DNA from: Pomacea canaliculata
Lineage: Eukaryota; Mollusca; Gastropoda; Architaenioglossa; Ampullariidae
DNA: 64,000 nucleotides
Reading direction: 5' to 3'
NCBI RefSeq assembly: GCF_003073045.1
Contig: NC_037599.1
Coordinates: 20,030,555 to 20,094,554 of the forward strand
The position numbers were made by a program, and so were the translations under genes. Below are positions 1 through 12,380 of this stretch, in pieces (positions within the stretch are counted from its first letter, which is position 1; each line of letters begins with the position of its first letter). Under the pieces are notes generated by a model. The model saw only the letters and a program-made list of their open reading frames with translations. It made no database searches and had not been told where the DNA came from.

Positions 1-230
1 GGAAAAGCGGTTTACAGTTCAGCTCTCAGAAGACAAATTTATTCCCGTATCTGTAATTCGTGTGGGAATGACTGCAGGGAGACACGGTGTGCTTTCGGCA
101 TAATTAGCTGCTAAACGAATTTATCGGCGGAGGTGAGAGGAGATTGTCGATCTTTGCGCAGCTCCCTCTGTTTGGCCTGTCGTGGCTTCTCGCAGCTTCC
201 TCCAGCTTTGCCTCCCTCTGGTTCTCTTTT

Positions 231-286
231 ACACACAGACACACAGACAAACCACACACACACAGACAAACCACACACACACAGAC
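231..286. repeat. AC-rich microsatellite with imperfect ACAGACAAACC units
   Basis: Direct reading shows alternating CA runs separated by two copies of the interruption AGACAAACC, giving a short imperfect tandem array. Confidence 0.8.
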
Positions 287-1235
287 TTCTGGAGACAGCG
301 ACACCAGATAACTAAGATTAGCCGTGTGGAGAGAAGGGGAGGTAATGCTGGTGGGTTTAGCGTCCATCGACTTTGGGTTTTTGTTTGTTTTACTGGGTTT
401 TTTTGTTGTCTTCGATTTCCGCATGCACGTGCTGCCATCTCAAGTGCTCATGGAGGAAAAGAACAGGAAGTTCAGACTGAAAGAAACAGAAATTCAGAAT
501 CCCCAGAGAAATTCCGCCTTTGTGATGTCACCCTCACGTTTGTTCCTGACATTTCTCGTCTTTGATGTTACCTGTGTTTAATTCTGACCTCTGACCTTTA
601 AATTTATATGGCTTTGCTGGAAATTGTGGATGTTAAGTAAAACCAAGCATTGATAAAAAAACATGCTTTTAGATGTTCGACGTGGTTGGCAGTGGGCTTT
701 GATGAAAAGCGCTGTTGTGAATACTTATAAAGCTGTGTGATGTCACCTCTGATTATTGTAACCGCCCTTCTTCAAGTCTTTGTGATGTCACGTGTTAACT
801 CTGCACGATTTCGTGGACTTCCGTTTCAACTTATGTAATGTCGTTGATGCTGACAAGTTTTGTACAATCTCAGACAAATGCGTGTCAGTGTGTTTGCGGT
901 TACAGGTATGGGGATGAACAGGTGCGCGTGTTCTGAATGTGGAGACCGATGCTGCAGGCGTCTGTTGTTTGCATCATGCTGCACAGATACTGCAGGCAGC
1001 AGCTCGGGTAGAAATCGTGGAGCTTCTTCTCTTCTTCATCTTCTCTCACCTCACACTTTCTATGCACTCTTTTCTTTTCTTTTCTTTTTTTTTGTTCCTT
1101 TTTTTTTCCTTGCCAAACTGTAGCATTTCTGCTTGTCCTCCATAGTTTGGAAATTCAGAAAATTTAGAAAATATTTTTAAAGCTAAATTTGGATGGATGG
1201 AGTGCTCGAGCACGTTTGCTTTGTGCGGGTGGCTA

Positions 1236-1303
1236 TTTATATGTGCGTTTATGTGTGAATGTGTATGCGTGCGTGCCTGCATGCGTGTGTATGTGTGTGT
1301 GTA
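1236..1303. repeat. TG-rich imperfect microsatellite
   Basis: The stretch is a run of TGTG, TGCG and TATG dinucleotide variants. It keeps several frames open on both strands, which explains the apparent open frames around it. Confidence 0.65.
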
Positions 1304-2723
1304 AGAGTGCGCATGCGCTTACTTGGCACAGGCTAACAGCTTCGTACCCGAGTGATGGCAGCCGTATTCCAGTCACGTTGAGAGGCGAGGCTCGGGTAGC
1401 CCTTCAGGCGCGGTGCCAAGACCGAGAACTCTCGGGACCAGTAGTACGTGTAACGTCAGCGCCGCTTCTCCCAGTTACGTCACCGCAACGTTTGCTGCCG
1501 AGTTCTTGCCCTTGAGCCTTTGTCGGTCAATCGTTTTTAACGGATGCGCTACAAAAGCTCAAACGTAACTGCCCTCCTTTGTCCTCGTCAACAATTTACA
1601 CAACACAGCCCTCGATACGAATATACTGAAACACGGGGAACTTGGCTTCTGCTTTTTTTTTTCTTTCTTTCTTTCATTTTTTCTTGTCACTGAGCAGGTA
1701 GGGCGATGAGTTGGAGTGGTTCAGCTGTAGCTGTTTTGCAAGTGGGTGAGGGTGTAAACGGATATATTTACGACCTGATGAAATAACAGGCTACTTGTGG
1801 TGACTCGCTAGAAGACCTTTGGTGGCTCGCATAAAATATTCTTTAATTTGACTTTAATTTGACTGTCAAGAGACTGAGTGTGAGTGTTAGGATCATGGAT
1901 ACGTCACCATGGCGAGAAAGGTTAGAATCGGTTGAGAAAAGATTTACAATGATGAAAGACGAGTACAGGTAAAGTGGCAGAGCATGGGTGGAAGATGACA
2001 GTGCGGGTGGATTTCCTATCAGTTCGAAGCAATGGTGTAAAATAATGTTTACGCGATCTTGCCCATGAAATGTAGCTATACATTATTTTCATTTCATTGA
2101 TTTCTAGTTTTGTCTGCAAGGTGTCAGAATAACCTGAATGTTTCTCTGATTTTATTTTTCCACAAGCGCTTATTAGGGGGAAGGGGTTGTGGTACTATTT
2201 TCCACATCTGAGTGACATTAGCCACATTCCTCCATCAAAACACAAGCCTGAAAAACATCACATGCACAGAATCAGGTCAGAAATACTGGCATCACGAATA
2301 TAAAGGATACGTCGCCATCGCTACAGCCAATGAGAGAGCCGGGATCGCAACAGGACCATCTGTGGACATACCTGACGTCACGACACTTTGCATCACGTGA
2401 TATTTGAAGTCTCGTGCCACTCAGACTGTGGGAGACAGTACAACAGGTCGTGCTGAGGTCACTGCAGTAAGTGGAGAATGTTTGCTGTCTGGGGGACCGT
2501 GTCCGCATGGCATGAACAGTAAGAATTATTCCAGCGCAGCAGGACAGATGATCGTTATCCTGGCGGTCAATGTCTGTTCCATTTACTCGCCTGCTGTTGT
2601 CTTTACACCGACTTCCACATTTTGCACACAGTAGACATGTGTCCGCCATGAGGCTCCACTGCGAATAGACCGCTCTCCTATCTCGTGTGTGTGCGAGAGA
2701 GAGAGGAAGGGAGCTTCGGGTGA

Positions 2724-2762
2724 AAACAACAACAACAATAATAACAACAATAATAACAAAAA
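2724..2762. repeat. AAC/AAT trinucleotide microsatellite
   Basis: Interspersed AAC and AAT triplets form a simple repeat of about 13 units. It encodes the valine/isoleucine run seen in the minus-strand open frame, supporting the view that that frame is not a gene. Confidence 0.8.
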
Positions 2763-5614
2763 AACGGCAACGACTATGTGCGCTACTGAATAATGTTTTC
2801 TTGCTTCCCAATCTGTCCACTGCTCAGGTCTACTGCCCTCAGTACCTTAAACATCTTACTCCTAACAAAGGTAGTGGGTCGGGTTGTGAAAGCTTTGTCG
2901 GAGATAACAAGACAATTCCATGGCTACTGACTTATTTGACGAAATATGGACACATGTTTGGCCAAGTTTGGAAAACTTTTGTTCAATAATATTGTTCACT
3001 GTTATTGTGCTATAATAATAATAATATCATTATATTATCATTTGAAGAACATGGCATGACAGACAGCCGTGCGTGTGAACACTCCGAATTGCCTCATATA
3101 AACAAATGTAGCTATATTAATAAGTGAATATTACTATTGTGCGTTGCACGCGTGAACTTTTTTTTCCTTCAGTCAAGTGCAGACAATGTGTGTCAAGGCT
3201 CCAAGAGGCTTGAGGAACAAGCTAAGATTGAAGGATGTTGACTTATTAGGATTATGACATCTTCAAGCACATCTCAGAAGAAGAGGAATGCAATTTTTGC
3301 TGGCTGATGTGCAATTATTAAGAACACGAACATAGAGTTGAGCCTAAATGTAGACCTTAGTGCAGCGAGAAGTAAGCGGACTTAGTTGTTAATCCAGTGA
3401 GAATTAAACTAAACCTTTGTCTTTAATCCAGCTTTAATGTGCATCACCTGGTGACGTCATCACACCAGGACACGTGTAGATGTCGAGCTTTGCGCCGGAG
3501 AACATGATCACGCTCAAGCCTCAAATTTTATCGCGAGATTCAAGAATGGTGTTGATGCTTCGCATGCGGACCTCATTACCTAGCAGATATGTTTCCCAGG
3601 TGTTAGGCGGACAATCTTCAAAAATTCTCTGTAAAATCTGGTAAATTGTCCGTCTTCCTGTTACACCTGGTAATCATGGCAAGCTCCTTTACACCTGTAA
3701 TTTGTTTTTAACTAAACTTATGTTTCTGATGGTTATTTGATTTTTGCTGTGAACACGATTGTGATACACTAGGCTTCATCTCGTGTTCTTGCCCCGAACG
3801 TGTCCATAATAGATTAGGTAAAGTTCTGTAACCTTTTTTCGATTGAAAAGGAAAAAAAAAAGAAAGATAATTTCCCATCAATGTTCCTGACTTTTTTCTT
3901 TCTCGTACAATGCTGGAGTTTATCGGAGCTGGTGTGCATTGAGCCTTGCCCTTTAAACCCAGCGTGAAATGTCGGGTCCGCTGGAAACCAAAAAAAAAGT
4001 GTTCTCCAGGGACTTGAGCACAGTAAGAGAAAGTGCAAACACTTGTATGAAATATTTATGCCATTGCGGTCTGCAGACCTCGTGCTCACGTGCAGACCAG
4101 TGACTGGCGTCTGCTTCCTGCTCACCCCGGGACCCGTGTAAATACACTCTCTTAAAACAATCCTTTCACGACAGACACGAAATGTTGTGGGGTGCCGAGC
4201 ACGTGTGCATTTTCACCGAGACTTGTTGATATGTAAGGTGGCTAAGGATCGTAAGATGGCAGCTAGGTGGCGCTGTGTAATTATCTTTAAACGACAGAAA
4301 ATTACTTTAGGCTTCTGTTGCTGTAATAAGGAGGCTTCTTCCGGAAGTGACTGACTTTGATGACGGGAAGACACTTCCTGGTTAACGGATCAGCGTGGAC
4401 TACGTGTCCTCTCCTACGTGGCACGCATTGACGTCACCAAAAGATCTGCTCGGGTCACTTGTCGAGGGCTGAGGAAAAGCCCGGATGTCCGTTGACAATC
4501 ACAGGCCTTTGAGCCGAAAACCGTGCGCAGCGCCAGCTATCGACCGCAGCGCGCGTGAGCAGCCGATGGCTGCCAGGGCTTTGTGAAGGGAGAGAGTGAG
4601 CTTCGTTCACTGCTACTAATCGCATGAAGCATCTTTGTCTTCTTCACTTTTCCTTTGGACATCACTCAGCTGCCAAAAAAACACTTGAAGTCGGATGAGG
4701 GCAGATGTCAGTTAGTGACGTAACAACCCAGCTCCATCCATCCACCCACCCATCCAGTCCCAAGCGTAAGCGACATTGTTGACTATGTGTAACCATGGAT
4801 ACCGATACGCTAGCGATAGTAACCTTATTTATACTTTAATCCATTTATTTATTGCCTTATCACGGTCCGTAAACTAAACTTTTATGTGAAACTCAGAATT
4901 TGAAAAGCAACGGTTTTTTTTTTAAATCCTCGAATGTTGTTAAGAACTTAGAACTGCGCGAGACAACGCCTCCTTTTGACAATGTTTTTCTTCATCCCCA
5001 TTGTACCCTCCCCAAACTTTCTTAACAGCAGTCGGCATCTTGCAGCATTCCGGCATTTCGTGTCGATATCTAAACGCCCGAAATAAACCTCCAACAATTC
5101 CGATGTTGTGTTCTGGAGCCTGGTGGCATCGCCCAAGACGTCCATTTCGCTTCTGCGCCGAACCCGCTGATCGCCCTCGGATACGCAATGTCGCTCTGCG
5201 CATGCGCGTGCCCCCCATGTGCCTCGCCTTGTGCACGTGACCTAGGATGCTGGCTACCGCAGTTGCCGAGTCTCGCCTTGATGCTGAGCGGAACAGTTGG
5301 CTGTGTTGACGAATCAGTGCTGGTCTAGTGAGCTTTGTAGCGCGTGTAATTTGGCTGCTGATGGCGGCGAGTGGGAGGCGGAGTGATTCTGGCTTCGTGA
5401 CGCAATGTTCGATAAAAGCCGGCGGTTGGGTTCAGTTCCATTGAAGAACCCCGCGGTGCTGATGCGTTCTCGGGAGATGCATAATTTGTTTTTATTTGCG
5501 GCAAGCATCGATGTTATGCATCATCTTTTTGTTCATTCAGAAAGGAAGCCCGCGCTCCTGCCAGGCGTCGAAGAGTTATGCGTGTGTTATGGAACATTTG
5601 AGAAAGCTGATTGT

Positions 5615-5830
5615 CGAGGGGTTAGAGTAGAGTCAGTAGACCATTGGCGTCTGCGATTGGAAGTGGGTGTTCGATTCCCATGTGGCGCAACTTATTTTCT
5701 CACATTTCACTTGGTTATTGAATGGGTACGTTGACCCTGTAAACTGTAGAGGGTCGGGGAAGGAAGTGCATGGAGGCACCACCCTCACACTGACCCCCGA
5801 GATAAGGGAGGGTCTAACACTTCACACACT
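5615..5830 (+). repeat. tRNA-derived SINE, copy 1
   Basis: A tRNA-like head ends in a near-perfect Pol III B box, GTTCGATTCC, at about 5670-5680. The body that follows has the same landmarks as the copies at 15.3, 37 and 49 kb: GAATGGGTAC, then AGGGTCGGGG, then GGCACCACCCTCAC. The shared order of landmarks is seen directly. The family name is not known to me. Confidence 0.7.
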
Positions 5831-6399
5831 GTGGGTAAAAGGTTAGGGTCCTTTTATTCAACATTTAGATAAACAGGATAGACACGCAACGCCTGTTAGC
5901 GGAGTTCACCCAGAGTGGGCTCATGGGTATTAAGTACTAAGGTCAGAGTTGAAACACAGAGAGAGAAAGATGAAGCTTGTTTTCATGGTGCAGTACTTCG
6001 CTTAGACCAAACCCTGGGTGGGGACACTGATATAAAATAAAAGCTGTGAAGTTTTCTGTTCATGACAATAATTGACATCGTTCACATCTTCTCGCAAGAC
6101 GCCTGTCGTCTTTGTTGATGAGCTTTGATACCCAGAATCCTCGTTGGCTGTTCGACAATAAACCACCTCGCGCAGCCTGAACCTTCCACAGGGTTATGAC
6201 CTGCCACGCAGCCCCAAGCCCCGGAGCATCGATCTTTATGGGAGAACATAAAACCTCGGTGACTTGCACGTAAATGAGAATTTTTTTAAGTCCTCTTCCT
6301 CCTCCTCCCTGTCCGAACACCCTCGTGTATCCTCGGCACCACCCACCTGTCATTACTGTCTAATCAGAGCACATCATGTCACGTGCTGGGTGTTGAGGG

Positions 6400-6909
6400 A
6401 AGGGGGCAGGGACATGACAATACCTCCTACAGGTCGTGTTACGTAAGGTCAGGCTGCGCGCGCATCGCTGGCGGGCCATTCAGTAAGTACCCCGGTGGTT
6501 GCCAGTCGCGATGCGCGTAACGGTTGACACGAGGCAGCGGGCGCGCGAGACAAGACGCCGGTTATATTTAGCGCACAGCTGCATGACGCACAGCGGCACC
6601 GCGCGCTATTCTCACCCACAGCTGCAGCTACCAGCGGTAGACAGCAACACGAGGTGGGAGGGAGGCTGCATTGTGCCGGACAGAAAATGCCAAACCGTTA
6701 GCGACCTTCTCACTGGGATGTGGGATGATGTAGGTGTGGGTACCGTCTACCACCAGTTCGCCTGTTGAGCGGTTAGTGTGGGGTGGGTGAGTAGGTAGGT
6801 GTAGGTGCAAGCTGTGGTGGTGGTGTTGTGCGGACTTCGGTGGTCGCTCGGCGTGGAGGGACCGCGAAAATATTTCCACAGACGGCGAAGGGCTTAGCCA
6901 TCATCCATC
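6400..6909 (+). promoter_or_regulatory. CpG-rich promoter-like region of the CaaX protein gene
   Basis: The stretch is dense in CpG (GCGCGCGC near 6458, GCGCGCGAG near 6540) compared with flanking sequence. It lies directly upstream of the proposed start codon at 6910 and its 5' splice site. No TATA box or transcription start could be fixed, so the role is inferred from composition and position. Confidence 0.4.
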
Positions 6910-9900
6910 ATGCTGACTGCACGGTAAGTGATTCGCTCGTCTGTTTGTTGGCGCGTGTCCCTGCAACAGCTTGTCCACAAACTTCATACAACGGAATTTG
7001 TAAAGAGGGTGCATTGTTTGTGGCTGTCGGGTCACGTGTAAGTTGGTGGCGAGGGTGGGAAAGTAGGATGAGACGAATTGTCGTGTTTTTCTTCCTCGGT
7101 TATTTGTCAAATATTGAGTGATGACCGGTCTTGTTTGTTTATTTCCTCACGTCACGAGTGGAAATGTTTGTCAGGCAAACCGAGGGCGCTGTGAGTAGCA
7201 GGTACAGATAATGTAGCTTGTCGTATCCTTATCATGGCTTACTCCTGTCGTGAGTCATGTGAGCGTGCGACGCAGATGTGTAAATCGACCCGAGGCGTGA
7301 TCGAGTGACGGAGTGGGTGGGGAACGAGCGGGATACGACAAGGAGGAATAACGAGAAAAGGGAATCAGAGAAATAGGACGATCCTGTCAGACCGTGCATA
7401 CTTTCACATCTGTTGCTATTTATTCGTATGGAACGCCAATCGTGATCACACGATTTCATGTTGTTTATTTTATTTTACTTCTTACCGTTATTATCTTTCA
7501 TTCTCGGGACTACGTCAGTAGAAAATCGTCAACACTTAACACCGGCTGGATCCCACATCTCGAGTTCAAAGGTCACGCTCAACGAACCTCCATGGCGCCG
7601 CGAGATGCACCAGCTGTTGCTGTTCGTTTCACCTTGACCTTCATTCTCGTACAACGCCCAACGGAGGAAAAATAAATACAGTACGACTGGCGGCGTCCAG
7701 TGATGAGTGGTATAACGGTCTAACGGCGCAGTGCACCCCGCGCACGTGACGTCATCTCCGCGCCCGTTTTGTAGGACGGTGACGCCATGCACAGGAGTTG
7801 ATGCCAGAAGACAGGAGGAAAATATGCGAGCTGACTGGCGCCTGGTGTACTGCGCCATGTTCCCTCGTCCTTTCCTTCTGTGTGTCTGTGTGTTTGTGTG
7901 CCTGTGAGCGCCTGATGCTTTTAATACTTCTAGCCACGAAAATATTTGTTCCTAATTCATAAAGTATCGTAGATCAGTTCTTCTCTCCTCCTTTCTCTTT
8001 CTCGTTCTCTCTCTCACGCGCTTGCCCCCTACCCTACCCTCCCTCTCTCTCTTTAAAGCAGCGCACGAGTTGTCTTTGTTACCTGTGGCCACACCATCGA
8101 TCAAAGACCGGTCACACCATCAAACATGCAGTTCAGAACCCAGTCGCGCGTAATGGCCATAAAACAGCCATCGTGGTGGTCACGCAAGACTAAACGCAAT
8201 GAAGAACAAAATATAAATAAATAAAAATTCCGTTTGTCAGATGTATTCGTGCGGTGCATTGTCCTCGTGCTGGAGTTGATCAGTGACCGAGACGGTGAGG
8301 CCGGCGGTGTGTGCTTAAGTGATCAAAGAGACCGACATGCACACGTGCTGTTCACACTGACTGGGGGGGGGGGTCTCCTTAGTGATTGATTTAATGTACT
8401 TGTGTCTCCGGTCTTACATGTTGTACCCTGACCACCTACTTCTTTATCTCTCTCTTTTCTTTTCCTTCCTTCCTCCCCTTCTCTAACCCTTTCTACCTTC
8501 TCAGCCCACCTGATGATTTTTATCCAGCCACCGTCTTCCCTAAAATAGTTCTTGCAAACGACATCCCGGGTTATTGTGTGTCTGCGGTGCAGTGTAGTTG
8601 TTGTTAGGTTTATAAACTAACGGTCTAGCGGCATGCGTCCACACACACACAAGAAAAAAGTAATGTCTTTGCTCGAGAACGTACTTGTGGTTGCTATAGA
8701 AACCACCTGCAGTTTTTTCCTTCTGTTGGCACTGTTTGTCGGAGTGAGAGTTCCTTGGGGATGGGGGTGGGGTGAAGGAGGGCGTTAGCGGTAGTATGCG
8801 AGATATGTCTTTGATCAAAGGTCATGACCTGCCGAACGGTTACATGACAGACTTGCTGCCAGCGCGTCCAAGATCCTGCCGCCTGGCCACCTGCCCCTCC
8901 CGCTCCGTCGTGCAGGTTTCCGGGTATCCACCCTGGACCTCAGGCTCCTGTGCTTTCCGTGTGCCGAGTTTGGGTTGGTTTGGTTTATTGTTGTTGGGGT
9001 TTTTTATTTTTGCAGGGTGGGGGGATCCACGAGGCTCGGTATACTACTTACCTAATCTAAGGGTCGTAATTTACCATTACCTTGCCATCTGTCTTTCATG
9101 TTTCCTTTCTTCCTTTTGTTTATACGAACTTTATTCCAGCCTTGGAGACTATCTTTCTTTGGTACTTGACAACAAACCCGTGCATAACTCGGTTTGGAAT
9201 TTCCTTCGTTTGTGAACTCTCAGAACGAGACGGTTCCAGTCATGTACAGATGGACCCAGCGATGTGGCTGCAGTTGGAGGTTTGAGTGAGGGTTTGGTTT
9301 ATCTGAGGAAATTTACAGATCTTGAAAAATAAGAGTCGATACCCCGATGTGGTATACATTTTGATGACAGAATTTATTAGCGGGATTGTTCAGACTTTAT
9401 TCATTACTCTGTTTATTATTTTCACGTGGGAAGATTAATGTTAGGAACAGTTACAGCTTGTTAGCCCCCGCAAGTCTGTGTCACATACAAGGACTCCGTT
9501 GCCTTCATACCCGTCCACTAACCGACAGCATCGTTTGGTGACGTCAGGACGGTTTATAAGCCACAAACACGCATGGTGTATCCGCTGCTGCTGGTCGTGG
9601 TGGTTACAATGAAGCAGCAGCTGCGACGTCGGCGGATCGATGGAGAGAGAGAGAGACTGCGAGGCGACGACTGACGAGTAGAGACTTTGTCAGAGGCGGT
9701 CAATACAGCTTTCCTGGCCCCACACCCCCGCCCCTGGGCTGATAAGGGGGCAGTGCAGTCCCGCTACTGCTGTAGGCTGCAAGAAAATACACAGGAAAGA
9801 AGGAATGAAAGGAAAAGCTTTGTGATGATGTGTATCTAAGTGTGTGATCGTAGAACTGTTACCCATCTTATTGCCTTCTGACGAAGACGGGGAACCGTTT

Positions 9901-11217
9901 GAACAGCTCAGAGATCGATTCCTAACTGGGTCACTCGCTTTCATTGCTGCGCCAAGAAGTCTCGGAGTACACGGCGATAAAGTTGTTGTATTTAAATGTA
10001 AATAATATCGAGGATGTCAGTCTTATCTGCGTGCCAAGCTCACGTGATGTTATTGTTGTTAATTGACCATGTTTGCCAGCCTCAGCTGCTCATAGTGATG
10101 AGTGGGGAAGGGGGGGGGGATACATTGCCGGGTTTCCAACTGCTATCAACCCTCTACCGACTGCGAATTGATCAGATGAAATTTGTTGTGCTTTCTTGGG
10201 TCTCTTAGTTTTGCTCCCTCTATTCCCCCTGTGTGTGTTTTTGTGAAGGTGCGCTTGTTCTGTTTGATTGTGATGGTCCATGTGCGTGTCAGTGTAAAGT
10301 TTCACACCGTCTAGGCCTTTGAATAGTTCATAAGATTAACTGTTCCTTCAGTGTTCTGCTCTTACTTTTCTGGTCTTGTTTTGATATTTGCCAGCTTACC
10401 AGGGGTCACTCTGTTGCAGTTGTTAACCTGATGTCCCTTTTCCCTTGTGAGAAGTTTCCCTACTTAGTCTGGAGCATGGATGTATCTTACAGTCAAATTC
10501 TTTTGGGGAACATTTCGCTTATAAATTTTCTTCCAAACATAGTGTCTGAAGATAATTTGGTCTGCACAGGTTTCTCGTTTTAAACTGAAAAATAATTGCA
10601 TTGATATTAATAAGTCTTGAAGATTTTTATTTTACCTAAGAGATGTTTAAGTTGTTCGACGACATTGATTATGATTATGATGTTGATGATGATGATGATG
10701 ATGATGATGATCTTCTTTCAGCTTGGAGAGCCGCGACAACCCATTTCAACCAGACGGGGATCTGAGAAAAGAGGTGGAAGAACTGTTGAAGCGAGCGACC
10801 ATCGTGCGCGACAAGTTCTACCTGACGGAGGATGAGAAGTCTCGGCAGCAAGAACTGCTAGCCAGGGGAGACTACTCCCCTGTCACCAAAGAACACACGA
10901 CCGTGGATGGCGTGCTGACGAGCGGCGGTCCGGACACCAGTCCTCGTGCGGTGCACGAGAGGATCGCTCCCCCTACGACCACGACAACCACACAGGCGGC
11001 AGCGGCGTCACCCCCTCCTCATCCCCGGGAGAACGGCAAGGCCACGGGGCCGGACGAGGTAGCGGGCCCTGAGACATCCCCCGATGGAGTCAGGGTGGAC
11101 GTAGGGGGCTCCCCCACTGCCGACGGCCCCCGGGGGGCTGGGAACACTGACAGTTCCGGCGAGCAGCAGGAAAAAGACAAAGCCAAGCGGCGCCCCAAGT
11201 GCTGTGTTGTGATGTAG
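6910..11217 (+). CDS. CaaX-tailed acidic/proline-rich protein, two exons, 169 aa
   Basis: Coding exons are 6910-6923 and 10722-11217. Exon 1 contributes only 14 nt (ATG CTG ACT GCA CG) before a GTAAGTG donor, and an in-frame TAG lies 12 nt upstream of the ATG. Exon 2 follows a TTCTTTCAG acceptor at 10721, and the split codon CG|C keeps the frame, giving 510 nt in all. The protein starts MLTARLESRDNPF, with an NPF tripeptide at 11-13 (the EH-domain ligand motif). A charged, probably helical segment follows at about 18-50 (KEVEELLKR, then DEKSRQQELL), then a low-complexity Pro/Thr/Gly region. The tail is KAKRRPKCCVVM: polybasic, then C165 and C166 in a CaaX box with Met at the end, which predicts farnesylation plus palmitoylation and membrane attachment. 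Paralemmins share this tail layout, but I do not recognise the family. Other 5' exons upstream are possible. Confidence 0.68.
6924..10721 (+). other. Intron 1 of the CaaX protein gene
   Basis: The 3.8 kb between the GTAAGTG donor and the TTCTTTCAG acceptor shows no further exon that I can support. It contains pyrimidine-rich runs (about 7980-8060), a G9 tract near 8368 and, just before the acceptor, a GAT triplet run. The plus-strand open frame around 8772-9215 shows no recognisable domain. Confidence 0.5.
10681..10711. repeat. (GAT)n microsatellite next to a splice acceptor
   Basis: About nine GAT units end roughly 10 nt before the acceptor of the last coding exon of the CaaX protein gene, in the place where the branch point and pyrimidine tract would normally lie. 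Confidence 0.85.
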
Positions 11218-12380
11218 CGGCGAGCCAGGACCTCGCGCTTACGTCATCACGGTGTCCAGATGCGCCTCACGTTCCACCACCGTGTGAAACCTCGCAGACG
11301 GACGAGGGCGCGCAGCGCGCGCTTTGCACGTGACGCCGCGTTTCGAGCCAGACGGAACCTAGAGAGTTTGTGATGTCATCATCATCCGGGACTGTTTATG
11401 TTTCCAACTACGAGCAGAGCGTGTGTTAACATGGACTTAACCTATTGCAATGTCTCTCCCACGTGATTGATAAAAGAGAGAAAACTTTTTTTTTCCTAAA
11501 CCAGTGGGGATCTTCCTTGTGTTACTGAGATCCAAACGGATCCTTCGTAACACGCTTTTGTTCGCTCGGCTTCGTGGACTACGCGGCTAGCTTTTTGGGA
11601 TTCATGTCGTCACTTCCGGTACTCGTGTCTGCCAACAGTCGTCGCGCCGGGGAGGGGTTGGGGGAAAGTCGCCCAGGGAGAGGCAAAAGTCGGGGCAGAC
11701 GATTTCCATACGGATGTATTCCATGCATAATCCGGTCTGCCTCCCGGAACGATGGGATTGAGTGATGAGGCTAGCAAGAGGAAGTTTGCTGCTTTCCAAG
11801 GGATATCATAAATCGATGTGTGCTGCATGTGTTAAGTTGCTCGATTCTACCCTCCCTCTCCTCGCCAAGCACATCTGGTTTGTCTCATCTTCAATGTGTG
11901 TATGTCACAAACGTCAACAGTCTGGTGGAAATCCTTCCGAGGTTCTCACCACAGTGGAACTCTTAACGCATTGTGGAGTTTGACAACGGATTTAACTTTT
12001 GTTTATTTGTTTTTTAGTGCATCAGACTGCTACTCCATTCGCCATTCACGCTTTTAATACCCTTTTTTTTTTTTGCAGATGTTACGTTTTTAATTTGTTT
12101 TGTTTTGTTTTATATTTTAAAAGATTGATTTTATGATGTCCTTCGCACCTCCACACCCTCGCCAAGCATTTTCTGTCTGAAGGTGCTGTCATCGTTTTAC
12201 CTTGCCTGCTCACCATGTGAATGATGTCATGCGGAAGATTTGATCTCGATGTCTTTAAATGTGAAGCTCTTTGTCCTTATGTTAGCGAGTCCGTTCGACT
12301 CTCTGTGGCTGTGCATTGCAAGCGTTGTTCCTTTGATCAGAAAGAGCAGAAATAAAATAAAGACGAGCTGGCATGAGAAG
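11218..12380 (+). other. Probable 3' UTR of the CaaX protein gene
   Basis: Downstream of the TAG at 11217 there is no further open frame with domain character. Two overlapping AATAAA hexamers (12351-12356 and 12356-12361) lie about 1.1 kb on, the best poly(A) signal in the region. The cleavage site is inferred. Confidence 0.5.

Larger units (their letters stand above)
1..6909. other. Upstream non-coding region, no convincing exon
   Basis: I see no exon here with a recognisable product and matching splice phases. The region holds microsatellites (231-286, 1236-1303, 2724-2762), a SINE (about 5615-5830), two perfect NRF-1-like palindromes TGCGCATGCGC (1309-1319 and 5197-5207), several CRE-like TGACGTCA or TGATGTCAC motifs, and CpG-rich stretches near 4.3-5.5 kb and 6.4-6.9 kb. 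The second CpG-rich stretch lies just upstream of the first coding exon proposed for the CaaX protein and is probably its promoter/5' UTR. The long minus-strand open frame at 2272-2820 has no domain and looks fortuitous. Confidence 0.5.

Noticed and set aside
1046..1282. Minus-strand frame of 78 residues
   Set aside because: It is a translation of a TG-rich microsatellite and a T-tract.
2272..2820. 182-residue minus-strand open frame
   Set aside because: It runs through an AAC/AAT microsatellite (giving the valine/isoleucine run), is rich in Cys/Ser/Arg with no domain, and has no splice or conservation support.
4940..5236. Basic minus-strand open frame of 98 residues
   Set aside because: CpG-rich DNA is low in stop codons; no homology was recognised and no start or splice context found.
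5617..5700. A possible genuine tRNA gene
   Set aside because: The B box is excellent but the A box and cloverleaf do not form, and the sequence continues into the SINE body shared with other copies.
8772..9215. 147-residue plus-strand frame inside the CaaX gene intron
   Set aside because: Composition changes halfway to a Leu/Phe/Ser-rich translation of T-rich DNA, and no donor/acceptor in the right phase links it to the known exons.
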